From CAWUKT01 sp963923035 (GTDB lineage Bacteria; Bacteroidota; Bacteroidia; J057; JADKCL01): a DNA stretch of 11,279 bases. The notes beneath the pieces are model-generated. The model saw only the letters and a program-made list of their open reading frames with translations. It was not told the origin of the DNA and did no database searches. The position numbers and the translations under genes were made by a program. The stretch is taken from assembly GCA_963923035.1 (NCBI GenBank), contig CAWUKT010000133.1:1-11279 (forward strand), read 5' to 3'. Shown here piece by piece: positions 5,847 to 11,279 of the stretch (position 1 is its first letter; each line of letters starts with the position of its first letter).

Positions 5847-6878
5847 ATGCAACATCTCAATCACACCAAGAATCCCCTGGTGGTGGCCGGCCCATGCAGC
5901 GCGGAAACCGAAACCCAGGTCATGCAAACCGCCGAACAGCTTGCCCGCGACGGGCGGGTCAATGTTTACCGGGCGGGCCTCTGGAAGCCCCGCAGCGAGC
6001 CTGGGTGTTTTGAGGGCGTGGGAAAACAAGGCCTGAAATGGCTCCGCAAGGTCCGCGACGAGTTGGGGCTGGCGGTGATCACGGAGGTGGCCCGCGAGGA
6101 CCACGTGAAAGCGGCGCTGGATGCGGGCCTGGATTGGGTCTGGATCGGGGCCCGGAGTACCACGAACCCCTTTACCGTTCAAGAGATTGCCGAGGCGCTG
6201 GAGGGAAGTGACATTCCCGTCATGCTGAAGAATCCGGTGAGTCCGGATTCACGCCTCTGGAAAGGAGCCGTGCGGCGTTTGCAAAATGTCGGCATCCATG
6301 ACATTACCCTGATCCACCGCGGCTTTACGCCCTTCCAGGCGAGTCCGTTCCGCAATGAGCCGCTCTGGGACATCCCGCTGAAGGTTCAATCCGAGTTGCC
6401 GGACCTCAAGATCATCTGCGACCCGAGTCACATTGCAGGGCGACGGGAGTTGGTGGGCAAAATCAGTCTCCAGGCCTGGCAATTGGGCTTCGATGGTTTG
6501 ATGGTGGAGACACATGTCCAGCCGGAGCTGGCCCTGAGCGATGCCCGGCAGCAAATCAATCCGGCTCAGCTGAGCGCGTTGTTGGACGAATTGGAACAGG
6601 CCGATGCGGCGCCCTTGGAAGGTTTGCGGCAGGAAGTCGACCAGAAGGACCAGCAGCTATTGGAGTTGATTGCGGCGCGGATGAATGTGGTGCGACAGAT
6701 CGGGAGTGTGAAAAAGGACATGGGGCTGGACATTGTGCAACAGGAACGGTGGGAGCGGGTGCTGAACCAACGGATCTCCCGGGGCAACCAATTGGGGCTG
6801 AGCGAGGCTTTTCTGGAGAAAATCCTGGAAGCGATTCACTCCGAAAGCATTTCGCAGCAGCGGAAGTGGTGCTCCTGA
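5847..6878 (+). CDS. aroF: Bifunctional DAHP synthase / chorismate mutase
   Basis: Residues 1 to about 245 form a type I DAHP synthase of the KDO8P-synthase-like subfamily, joining phosphoenolpyruvate and erythrose 4-phosphate at the entry to the shikimate pathway. Motifs are GPCSAE (15-20), RAGLWKPR (42-49), GARSTTNPF (101-109), LKNPV (127-131), IHRGF (156-160), CDPSHIAGRR (191-200) and MVETH (219-223). Residues about 253-340 form an AroQ chorismate mutase, converting chorismate to prephenate; R261, R278, K289 and E300 align with its active-site residues, and Gln at 299 replaces the usual Arg. The mutase at the C-terminus is the order known from Bacteroidota such as Porphyromonas gingivalis, while Bacillus has it at the N-terminus. 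In that group the mutase domain mediates feedback inhibition; whether it does so here is inference. The product feeds prephenate to the dehydratase two genes upstream. The gene symbol for such fusions varies between annotations. Confidence 0.93.
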   Translation: MQHLNHTKNPLVVAGPCSAETETQVMQTAEQLARDGRVNVYRAGLWKPRSEPGCFEGVGKQGLKWLRKVRDELGLAVITEVAREDHVKAALDAGLDWVWIGARSTTNPFTVQEIAEALEGSDIPVMLKNPVSPDSRLWKGAVRRLQNVGIHDITLIHRGFTPFQASPFRNEPLWDIPLKVQSELPDLKIICDPSHIAGRRELVGKISLQAWQLGFDGLMVETHVQPELALSDARQQINPAQLSALLDELEQADAAPLEGLRQEVDQKDQQLLELIAARMNVVRQIGSVKKDMGLDIVQQERWERVLNQRISRGNQLGLSEAFLEKILEAIHSESISQQRKWCS

Positions 6879-6933
6879 ACCTCGAAACCAAGTCAGAACA
6901 GTTCACTTATTTTATTCGATGGCCTTAAAAGGC

Positions 6934-6963
6934 GTCAGGCGGGGGATTTCTCCGCCTGATTTT
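6934..6963 (+). terminator. Intrinsic terminator of the aromatic operon
   Basis: An 8-bp perfect stem, TCAGGCGG (6935-6942) with CCGCCTGA (6952-6959), is extended by a G-U pair at 6934/6960. It is followed by TTTT at 6960-6963 and lies 57 bases after the stop codon. It separates the aromatic operon from the accessory genes that follow. Confidence 0.85.
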
Positions 6964-7021
6964 GGTTAAAAATGTCTATCTTTAACCTTAGGACATATTT
7001 TAGCTAAAGCCACAATCTTTC

Positions 7022-7483
7022 ATGCCCAATTTTGCCCAACCCCATTCCGAAGGCCCGGTCAACCAATCGCCGGAGCGGGGAGCTGATGCGGAGGGAACGC
7101 TCGAGTCTCCCTCTCAATTCATGGTGGACAACCGCCCCGAGGCGGTCGCCCAACGCAAGTTGCAGGCTTCCCTGGACAACCGGCCACAGGTGCAGCAGCA
7201 CAAGTCTCTCCTCTCCTCGGTGGGGCGCAGTCCGGTCCAGCACCGCTCGGCCCAGCCGCCGGCCCTGAGTTTTGGCGAAGCCAAGGGGACGATGCAGCGG
7301 GCTTGCGACGGACGGGGACAGGATGATTCCTGTATCACCGGCCCGATGGAGCAAGTCAAAGACAGCGATGCTGCCCAGCTCCAGGCCGACCCGGAAGTGA
7401 GCCAGCTGCTCACCAATGAATTTGTGGCCGGCCCGGTCCAGCGCCAGGCCGAATCGGATGCCGATTACGATTTCCTCTACTAA
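7022..7483 (+). CDS. Small DUF4157/eCIS-associated protein with VDNRPEAVAQRKLQ motif
   Basis: This 153-aa protein has no signal peptide and looks largely disordered, being rich in Gln, Pro, Ser and Asp. Residues 33-48 read FMVDNRPEAVAQRKLQ, and a partial second copy, LDNRPQVQQ, follows at 51-59. This motif is familiar from the N-terminal regions of proteins next to or fused with DUF4157 in eCIS and toxin-like loci; its function is unknown and it may act as a loading or recognition sequence (inference). Two short QH/QR elements, SPVQHRS and PVQRQAE, flank the rest, and the chain ends in an acidic/aromatic SDADYDFLY. The protein has no DUF4157 domain itself. The next gene begins 30 bases later, so co-transcription is likely. 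The ATG at 7022 follows an AT-rich gap of 58 bases after the terminator. Confidence 0.8.
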   Translation: MPNFAQPHSEGPVNQSPERGADAEGTLESPSQFMVDNRPEAVAQRKLQASLDNRPQVQQHKSLLSSVGRSPVQHRSAQPPALSFGEAKGTMQRACDGRGQDDSCITGPMEQVKDSDAAQLQADPEVSQLLTNEFVAGPVQRQAESDADYDFLY

Positions 7484-7513
7484 ATTATCTTCCAAGCTGA
7501 CGCAGGGACTTCC

Positions 7514-8428
7514 ATGACCACCTCCGCTGCCCATCTGAATCCGCCCATTGCCCGCACCACCTGGTTGCGGCTGGCCCAGGATTATCCGGTGGTGCCTGCG
7601 CAGGAGGCGGAAGCGATCTGGGACGATTTTGGCGGAGAGATGCAGCAGTATTGTGAATTGATTGCCGGGGCGAAAGGCAATCCGGTGGGTCTCATGTTCC
7701 GGGGCCAGGGCCAATTGTTCACCGATCGGGTGGATCGGTGGGCCGACGCCTGGAATGTGCCGGCGGCGGACCGCGGTCAACTGACCGCATTGGCGGAGCG
7801 GTACGCCCATACGAATGCGTTTTTGAAGTTGGGCTGGAAAGCCGGGGCTGCGCGGTTGCTGGAAGTCAGCTACCGCCGCCGTCCACCCGTGCGGCGGGTG
7901 CTCCATGACTTCTTCGTGCAGGGCGTCGACAAGGAGTGCCTGCAACGGATTCTCTGGCTGAGCCGGGTGCTTCAGAAGGAGACCGTTCATTTTGTGGGGG
8001 CCGCTCACCAGAGCGGGGAGGAACTGAGCTATAAGCTGTCCTTTTCGCAGTTCATTACTGCGGAATCCTACGCCCCCGTGGTGGCCCGCATCCTGGCCAT
8101 CCTCGAGCATTTTTCCATTGTCCCCCCCCACCAAAACACCTTCCTCCAATTCCACCCTCAGCTATGTCCCCCGGATCGTGAAGGCACTATTTTCCTCTCC
8201 TTTTCCTTTACGCCCCACGGTCTCCATCCCCATTTCCAAATCGATTATCCCCAGGCCTCTCCCCGTTCCATCCAACAGGTTATGGGACCACCCGCGGTCC
8301 GGCCCACCCTCTACGAGGACCTCTGCCAAAAGGCCGGACTGGACGATCTGAGCTACCTGGGCTGGCGTTTCCATACCGATGCGCCCCCTTCTTTCAACTT
8401 CTACGCCGACATTTACCAACCCACCTGA
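7514..8428 (+). CDS. Unknown 304-aa protein in the eCIS-like cluster
   Basis: I do not recognise this family. The start at 7514 gives MTTSAAHLNPP and a 30-base gap after the previous gene. There is no signal peptide and no membrane helix. The N-terminal third is helical with many Trp and Ala residues (residues about 20-120). From about residue 155, segments that look like beta strands alternate with helices: HFVGAA, a LSYKLSFSQF stretch, a helix around AESYAPVVARILAIL, NTFLQFHPQL, TIFLSFSFT and the C-terminal FNFYADIYQ. This suggests a repeated alpha/beta arrangement in the second half. No catalytic motif stands out. Its stop codon lies three bases before the next start, so the two are almost certainly co-translated and may act together. 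Confidence 0.75.
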   Translation: MTTSAAHLNPPIARTTWLRLAQDYPVVPAQEAEAIWDDFGGEMQQYCELIAGAKGNPVGLMFRGQGQLFTDRVDRWADAWNVPAADRGQLTALAERYAHTNAFLKLGWKAGAARLLEVSYRRRPPVRRVLHDFFVQGVDKECLQRILWLSRVLQKETVHFVGAAHQSGEELSYKLSFSQFITAESYAPVVARILAILEHFSIVPPHQNTFLQFHPQLCPPDREGTIFLSFSFTPHGLHPHFQIDYPQASPRSIQQVMGPPAVRPTLYEDLCQKAGLDDLSYLGWRFHTDAPPSFNFYADIYQPT

Positions 8429-8431
8429 TCC

Positions 8432-9091
8432 ATGTCGAATCCATCCCCTCAAATAACTGCCGCCCGGGAAGCCCGACTTGCGGCCTATGCCCAATTGGGT
8501 ACCCTCGCGCCCGCTCCGGTGGACCGTGACATCCTCCCCTATCCCGATTGGCCCACCGAGCAACGCCAATTGCAGGTGGTGCATACGGCCGACACGACCG
8601 TCGTCCTGACCGATGGGCTTTCCGATCCCTTCGCCGACTCCAGCCTGGACCCTTCGGGCCTCCTCAATGGCTACGGTGTGGAATTGTTTGTGGAAATGGA
8701 GGGGCATATTCCGGTGGCGCAGTTGGCCCACTCGCTCCCGGTGAACCAGCTTTTACAGGTGGTTCCCATCGCCGTGGGCATCCCTGATTTTGAAGGCATG
8801 GTCGAGCGGCTGCAGGCCTTTGTGCTGCGGACCTACCTCGGGCCGGGATTCCCCGCCGCCTATACCGGGGACATGCAGACGGGGTATTGCCTCCTGGGAA
8901 TGGAGTCCTTGGCCATTCCAGCCCGTATCGCCCTGAATTTACAGGAGATTCGGGTCGTGAGTGTGAAGATGATCACCACTGAGTTTGGGGTTCCGGGCAC
9001 CAAGAAAGAGGAGGCGGGTCCTACGGTTCGCCGTTTGCGGGAGGAGCTCCGGGCATCCGGTGAATATGCCCGCACACCTTTCGTCCTCTAA
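8432..9091 (+). CDS. Unknown 219-aa protein, faint SUFU-like motif
   Basis: Starts three bases after the preceding stop, so it is tightly coupled to the 304-aa protein. No signal peptide is present. Residues about 48-80 read TADTTVVLTDGLSDPF, then a short loop, then NGYGVELFVEM. A 'TdGLSDxx...GfGxELxxE' layout is reminiscent of the SUFU (suppressor-of-fused) fold, whose bacterial members are often immunity proteins in polymorphic toxin loci. The later segment with hydrophobic strands (RIALNLQEIRVVSVKMITTEFG) could fit the C-terminal part of such a fold. This match is by eye and weak; a toxin-immunity role with the neighbours is inference. The C-terminal 30 residues are charged and probably helical. 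Confidence 0.75.
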   Translation: MSNPSPQITAAREARLAAYAQLGTLAPAPVDRDILPYPDWPTEQRQLQVVHTADTTVVLTDGLSDPFADSSLDPSGLLNGYGVELFVEMEGHIPVAQLAHSLPVNQLLQVVPIAVGIPDFEGMVERLQAFVLRTYLGPGFPAAYTGDMQTGYCLLGMESLAIPARIALNLQEIRVVSVKMITTEFGVPGTKKEEAGPTVRRLREELRASGEYARTPFVL

Positions 9092-9116
9092 AGGGCCTTC
9101 TGTGGAGGTTTTAGGG

Positions 9117-9147
9117 TTGGATTTTGGTGAATGGTTTGATAATATTG
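9117..9147 (+). promoter_or_regulatory. Candidate promoter for nuoA
   Basis: A TTG at 9117-9119 and TAATATTG at 9140-9147, spaced 20 bases, resemble the Bacteroidota -33/-7 promoter with one mismatch to TAnnTTTG. It would give a leader of about 30 bases before the nuoA ATG. The whole gap 9092-9184 is markedly AT-richer than the flanking genes, which supports a promoter there even if this exact placement is wrong. Confidence 0.35.
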
Positions 9148-9184
9148 CGGTATTAATTAAGAATAACTCCTTATTTCTTTTTTT

Positions 9185-9610
9185 ATGGAACTGCCTCAGG
9201 AGCACGCACTAAATGACTACGGCCCTCTTGGCGAATATATTCCCCTGTTTATCATCATTCTAGTGGGAATTGGCCTGGCGATGCTGTTGGTAAATCTTTC
9301 CAGCTTGCTCGGTCCTCTGCGCCCGGACAAGGTGAAGCAGAAGGTGTACGAATCCGGAATGGATCCGGTCGGCAGTGCCCATGACCGTTTCTCGGTCAAG
9401 TTCTACATGGTTGCGATGTTGTTCATCCTGTTCGACATCGAAGTCGTGTTCATGTATCCCTGGGCGGTCAACTTCAAGGAATTGTCCCTGATGTCAGCCG
9501 AGGCCGGTGGTTCTTCCCTCTTCCCGCTCATTGAAATGGGCGTCTTCATTGTGATTCTTTTTGTTGGATATATTTATGTCTGGAAAAAGAAAGGCCTTGA
9601 ATGGGATTGA
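9185..9610 (+). CDS. nuoA: NADH-quinone oxidoreductase subunit A
   Basis: A membrane subunit of respiratory complex I, which couples NADH oxidation to quinone reduction and proton pumping. The 141-aa product has three membrane helices, about residues 19-42, 73-95 and 112-132. The loop after the first helix carries YESGMDP (55-61), and the second helix holds the conserved acidic pair in FDIEVVF (D84, E86); both are NuoA hallmarks. The N-terminus is short and lacks a cleavable signal. Its stop overlaps the start region of the DinB-family gene, so the two are translationally coupled. In most genomes nuoB comes next; here it is displaced by the DinB gene. Confidence 0.95.
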   Translation: MELPQEHALNDYGPLGEYIPLFIIILVGIGLAMLLVNLSSLLGPLRPDKVKQKVYESGMDPVGSAHDRFSVKFYMVAMLFILFDIEVVFMYPWAVNFKELSLMSAEAGGSSLFPLIEMGVFIVILFVGYIYVWKKKGLEWD

Positions 9611-10107
9611 TGGGAAATGAGTCTCCCGCTGGTTACCTGCGGGAACTGTGGGCTTTTCATGAGTGGCGTTGTGGGATGGTTCAGTCGGTGATGGAAACGC
9701 TGGAAAGGCCGAAATGGGATGAACAACTAACGGGGAGTTTCGGTTCTTTGATACAGTTACTGAATCATTTGGCGTGGGCCGAGCAGGTTTGGTTCGAGCG
9801 CATCCGGAATCATCCGATGCCTCCACGACTCAACCTTGAAGGTCCGGCGATCTTTGAAACCTGGCAGCAAGCCAATGCGCAATGGCGGTCTCGCCTCGCA
9901 GACCCGGAGCTGGCTCCGGATCAACGCTTCGACTTTGCCAATTCAAAGGGCGCGACTTACCAGATGAGCTTGACCGAAATCGTTGTTCACCTGGTTGATC
10001 ATGCGACCTACCACGTCGGACAGGTGATGAATGGAGTGCGGGGCTTAGGAGGAAAGCCGGTTTCGACGAACTTTATACACTATTTGAGAACTCAGCAAAA
10101 GAAATAA
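9601..10107 (+). CDS. DinB-family protein inserted between nuoA and nuoB
   Basis: This 168-aa four-helix-bundle protein matches the DinB/YfiT-like superfamily. It has LLNHLAWAEQVWFERI (53-68) with metal-ligand H56, and HLVDHATYHVGQVMNGVRGLG (130-150) with H134 and H138; the three His are the usual metal triad. Family members include metal-dependent thiol transferases and many uncharacterised proteins, so substrate and role here are unknown. Two starts are possible: ATG at 9601, overlapping nuoA by 10 bases, or ATG at 9610, which makes a TGATG stop-start junction and is equally attractive. It ends six bases before nuoB. Its base composition looks somewhat AT-richer than nuoA and nuoB, hinting at separate origin, though this was not measured. 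Confidence 0.88.
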   Translation: MGLMGNESPAGYLRELWAFHEWRCGMVQSVMETLERPKWDEQLTGSFGSLIQLLNHLAWAEQVWFERIRNHPMPPRLNLEGPAIFETWQQANAQWRSRLADPELAPDQRFDFANSKGATYQMSLTEIVVHLVDHATYHVGQVMNGVRGLGGKPVSTNFIHYLRTQQKK

Positions 10108-10113
10108 TACACT

Positions 10114-10596
10114 ATGGGACTTGAAAAAGCACTGGCCAAGAATGGATTCCTCACCACGAGTGTGGATGCCTTGACGAACTGGGCGCGTACCAACGCCATG
10201 TGGCCGATGCCGATGGGCCTTGCCTGCTGCGCGATTGAAATGATGGCCTTCGCCGGCCCTCGCTTCGACGTCTCTCGCTTTGGCTCCGAGGTAATGCGCT
10301 TTTCGCCGCGCCAGGCCGACCTGATGATCGTCGCCGGCTGGTGTACCTATAAGATGGCCCACGCGGTCAAGCGGATCTGGGACCAGATGCCCGACCCGAA
10401 ATGGTGCATCGCCATGGGCGCTTGCGCTTCCACCGGCGGCATGCACCGGGTCTACGGTGTGACCCAGGGCGTGGACCACTTCCTCCCTGTGGATGTCTAC
10501 ATTCCCGGTTGCCCTCCCCGTCCCGAGACGGTCATCCATGCGTTGATGACCATCCAGGACAAGGTCCGTCGCGAACACACCATCGCGAACGACTAA
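10114..10596 (+). CDS. nuoB: NADH-quinone oxidoreductase subunit B
   Basis: A peripheral-arm subunit of complex I that carries the terminal iron-sulfur cluster N2 and passes electrons to quinone. The 160-aa product has all four expected ligands: tandem C38-C39 in GLACCAIEMM, C104 in GACASTGG and C133 in PGCPPRPE, with family-typical spacing of 65 and 29 residues. Two further cysteines, C77 (AGWCTYKMA) and C98 (PKWCIAMG), are not N2 ligands. It starts six bases after the DinB-family stop and is followed 24 bases after its own stop by a strong terminator. nuoC, the usual next gene, is therefore not in the same transcript and not in this window. Confidence 0.96.
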   Translation: MGLEKALAKNGFLTTSVDALTNWARTNAMWPMPMGLACCAIEMMAFAGPRFDVSRFGSEVMRFSPRQADLMIVAGWCTYKMAHAVKRIWDQMPDPKWCIAMGACASTGGMHRVYGVTQGVDHFLPVDVYIPGCPPRPETVIHALMTIQDKVRREHTIAND

Positions 10597-10620
10597 GGGG
10601 CTTGGCAATCAAGCGTTATG

Positions 10621-10658
10621 ACGCCTCCAGCTGGGTTGACCAGCTGGAGGCGTTTTTC
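10621..10658 (+). terminator. Strong intrinsic terminator after nuoB
   Basis: A 14-bp perfect stem pairs 10621-10634 with 10640-10653 across a 5-base loop (GTTGA), followed by TTTTT at 10653-10657. This is the strongest hairpin terminator in the window and closes the nuoA-dinB-nuoB transcript. Confidence 0.93.
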
Positions 10659-10848
10659 TTTGCCCAAAGGACAACAAAAAGGCTTTTGTAACGTACATTA
10701 TAGGGGGTAAAAAATCCTGTCCTGCCGTGTAATTCAAGGTTTTTCTATTAACTTGCAGTCTATTACCGAGGATGAGGAACAGCATCCCCTCTAATTAATG
10801 ATGTATTAGGCATTTTACTTTTATTATTTTTTATTCTTTGACATTATT
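10659..10848 (+). promoter_or_regulatory. AT-rich upstream region of the RRM gene
   Basis: This 190-base AT-rich gap holds the promoter and probable long 5' leader of the RNA-binding protein gene. A bulged hairpin, GAGG-ATG (10768-10774) with CAT-CC-CCTC (10783-10791), lies about 60 bases before the ATG. TACTTTTA at 10816-10823 is a one-mismatch match to TAnnTTTG but has no clear -33 partner. Long structured leaders are common on genes for RRM and cold-shock proteins; whether this one is regulatory is not shown. Confidence 0.4.
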
Positions 10849-11279
10849 ATGAATATTTTTGTAGCAAGGCTCAGTCCGGTCACTCGTGACCACGACCTCG
10901 AAGAGCTATTTGGAGAATTTGGCGAGGTAACTACCGCCAAAGTAATTATGGACCGGGAAACCGGTAATTCTAAAAAGTATGGCTTCGTTGAGATGAATGA
11001 TGAAGATGGTCAATCCGCAATTGATGCGTTAAACGAATCTGAATTTCAAGGTAGTGCCATTGTAGTAAAGGAAGCCCGTCCCCGCGAAGAAGTAGAAGCG
11101 GAGAAGCGGGCTAACCAAGGTTACAACCGTGGCGGCGGTGGATACAACCGCGGCGGAGGTGGCTACAACCGCGGTGGCGGTGGTGGTTACAACCGTGGAG
11201 GCGGAGGTGGCTATAACCGCGGTGGCGGTGGTGGCTATAACCGCGGTGGCGGTGGTGGTTACAACCGCGGTGGCGGTGG
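10849..11279 (+). CDS. RRM RNA-binding protein with Gly-rich repeats (3' partial)
   Basis: The gene runs off the window; 143 codons are visible. Residues 1 to about 78 are a single RNA recognition motif: RNP2-like NIFVARL (2-8), the VIMDRETGNSKK loop, and RNP1-like KKYGFVEM with the aromatic residues expected to stack on RNA. A short charged linker (about 79-90) leads into a tail of YNRGGGG and YNRGGGGG repeats, an RGG-type low-complexity region that often adds RNA binding or condensation. The start MNIFVARLSPVTRDHDLEEL is characteristic of the small RRM proteins abundant in Bacteroidota, often linked to cold or growth response. The gene body is AT-richer than its neighbours and is monocistronic, judging by the terminator and gap upstream. 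Confidence 0.93.
   Translation, partial: MNIFVARLSPVTRDHDLEELFGEFGEVTTAKVIMDRETGNSKKYGFVEMNDEDGQSAIDALNESEFQGSAIVVKEARPREEVEAEKRANQGYNRGGGGYNRGGGGYNRGGGGGYNRGGGGGYNRGGGGGYNRGGGGGYNRGGG
11122..11279 (+). repeat. Tandem YNRGGGG(G) codon repeat, 21- and 24-bp units
   Basis: Seven units begin at 11122, 11143, 11164, 11188, 11212, 11236 and 11260, the last cut by the window end. The first two are 21 bp (YNRGGGG) and the next four are 24 bp (YNRGGGGG). Synonymous codons differ between units (TAC/TAT, CGT/CGC, GGT/GGC/GGA), so the protein repeat is under selection even though the DNA could slip. Confidence 0.95.

Noticed and set aside
5403..6182. 259-aa minus-strand open frame across the aromatic operon
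   Set aside because: It is antisense to the unknown ORF and DAHP synthase and has no recognisable domain; long antisense frames are common at this base composition.
7004..8155. 383-aa minus-strand open frame over the VDNRP-motif and 304-aa genes
   Set aside because: It is the antisense shadow of two plus-strand genes in a tight cluster, the first carrying a known motif. Its length is notable but its composition is not protein-like.
378..8700. Frequent CAATTG and GAATTG strings throughout
   Set aside because: They fall mostly on in-frame Gln-Leu and Glu-Leu codon pairs and reflect a preference for the TTG leucine codon rather than a binding site or uptake signal.
1..11279. CRISPR arrays, tRNA or rRNA genes
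   Set aside because: No regularly spaced direct repeats with unique spacers and no cloverleaf-like or rRNA-like sequence were seen; the only regular repeats are the coding YNRGGGG units and the two-unit repeat at the left edge.

Overview
The window looks like the chromosome of a Bacteroidota bacterium of fairly high GC, plausibly from the Saprospiria/Lewinella side of the phylum. The evidence is a DAHP synthase with a C-terminal chorismate mutase (an arrangement known from this phylum), an RRM protein with a Gly-rich tail that begins in the way typical of the phylum, a conserved helical protein family I know mainly from Bacteroidota, and weak Shine-Dalgarno signals at most genes. The taxon is an inference; no rRNA or tRNA gene is present.

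Layout. 1-377: non-coding, pyrimidine-rich on the + strand, with a short imperfect 21-bp-period repeat at the left edge. 378-2817 (minus strand): a 603-aa DUF4157 (eCIS-core type) protein with an OmpA-like C-terminus, preceded by a small Cys-rich lipoprotein gene. 2985-4448 (plus): a 487-aa helical protein of unknown function. 4687-6963 (plus): an aromatic amino acid operon made of an 18-codon leader peptide rich in Phe and Tyr, a terminator hairpin, an ACT-less prephenate dehydratase, an unknown 139-aa protein, a DAHP synthase/chorismate mutase fusion and a terminator. 7022-9091 (plus): three genes, the first carrying the VDNRPEAVAQRKLQ motif that accompanies DUF4157/eCIS loci, followed by two proteins I cannot firmly assign; the last has a faint SUFU-like motif. 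9185-10658 (plus): nuoA, a DinB-family gene and nuoB, then a strong terminator where nuoC would normally follow. 10849 to the right edge: an RRM RNA-binding protein with YNRGGGG(G) repeats, cut by the window end.

How it works together. The best-supported regulatory finding is a classical-looking transcription attenuator. Seven consecutive Phe/Tyr codons lie in a mini-ORF, followed by competing pairings and a terminator whose T-run ends three bases before the prephenate dehydratase start. Ribosome stalling for lack of charged tRNA-Phe or tRNA-Tyr would favour the antiterminator and switch on synthesis of chorismate precursors and phenylpyruvate. The missing ACT domain on the dehydratase fits control at the transcript level. 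Two separate patches of DUF4157/eCIS-associated accessory genes flank this housekeeping operon, and the second patch is the most likely place for undescribed biology.
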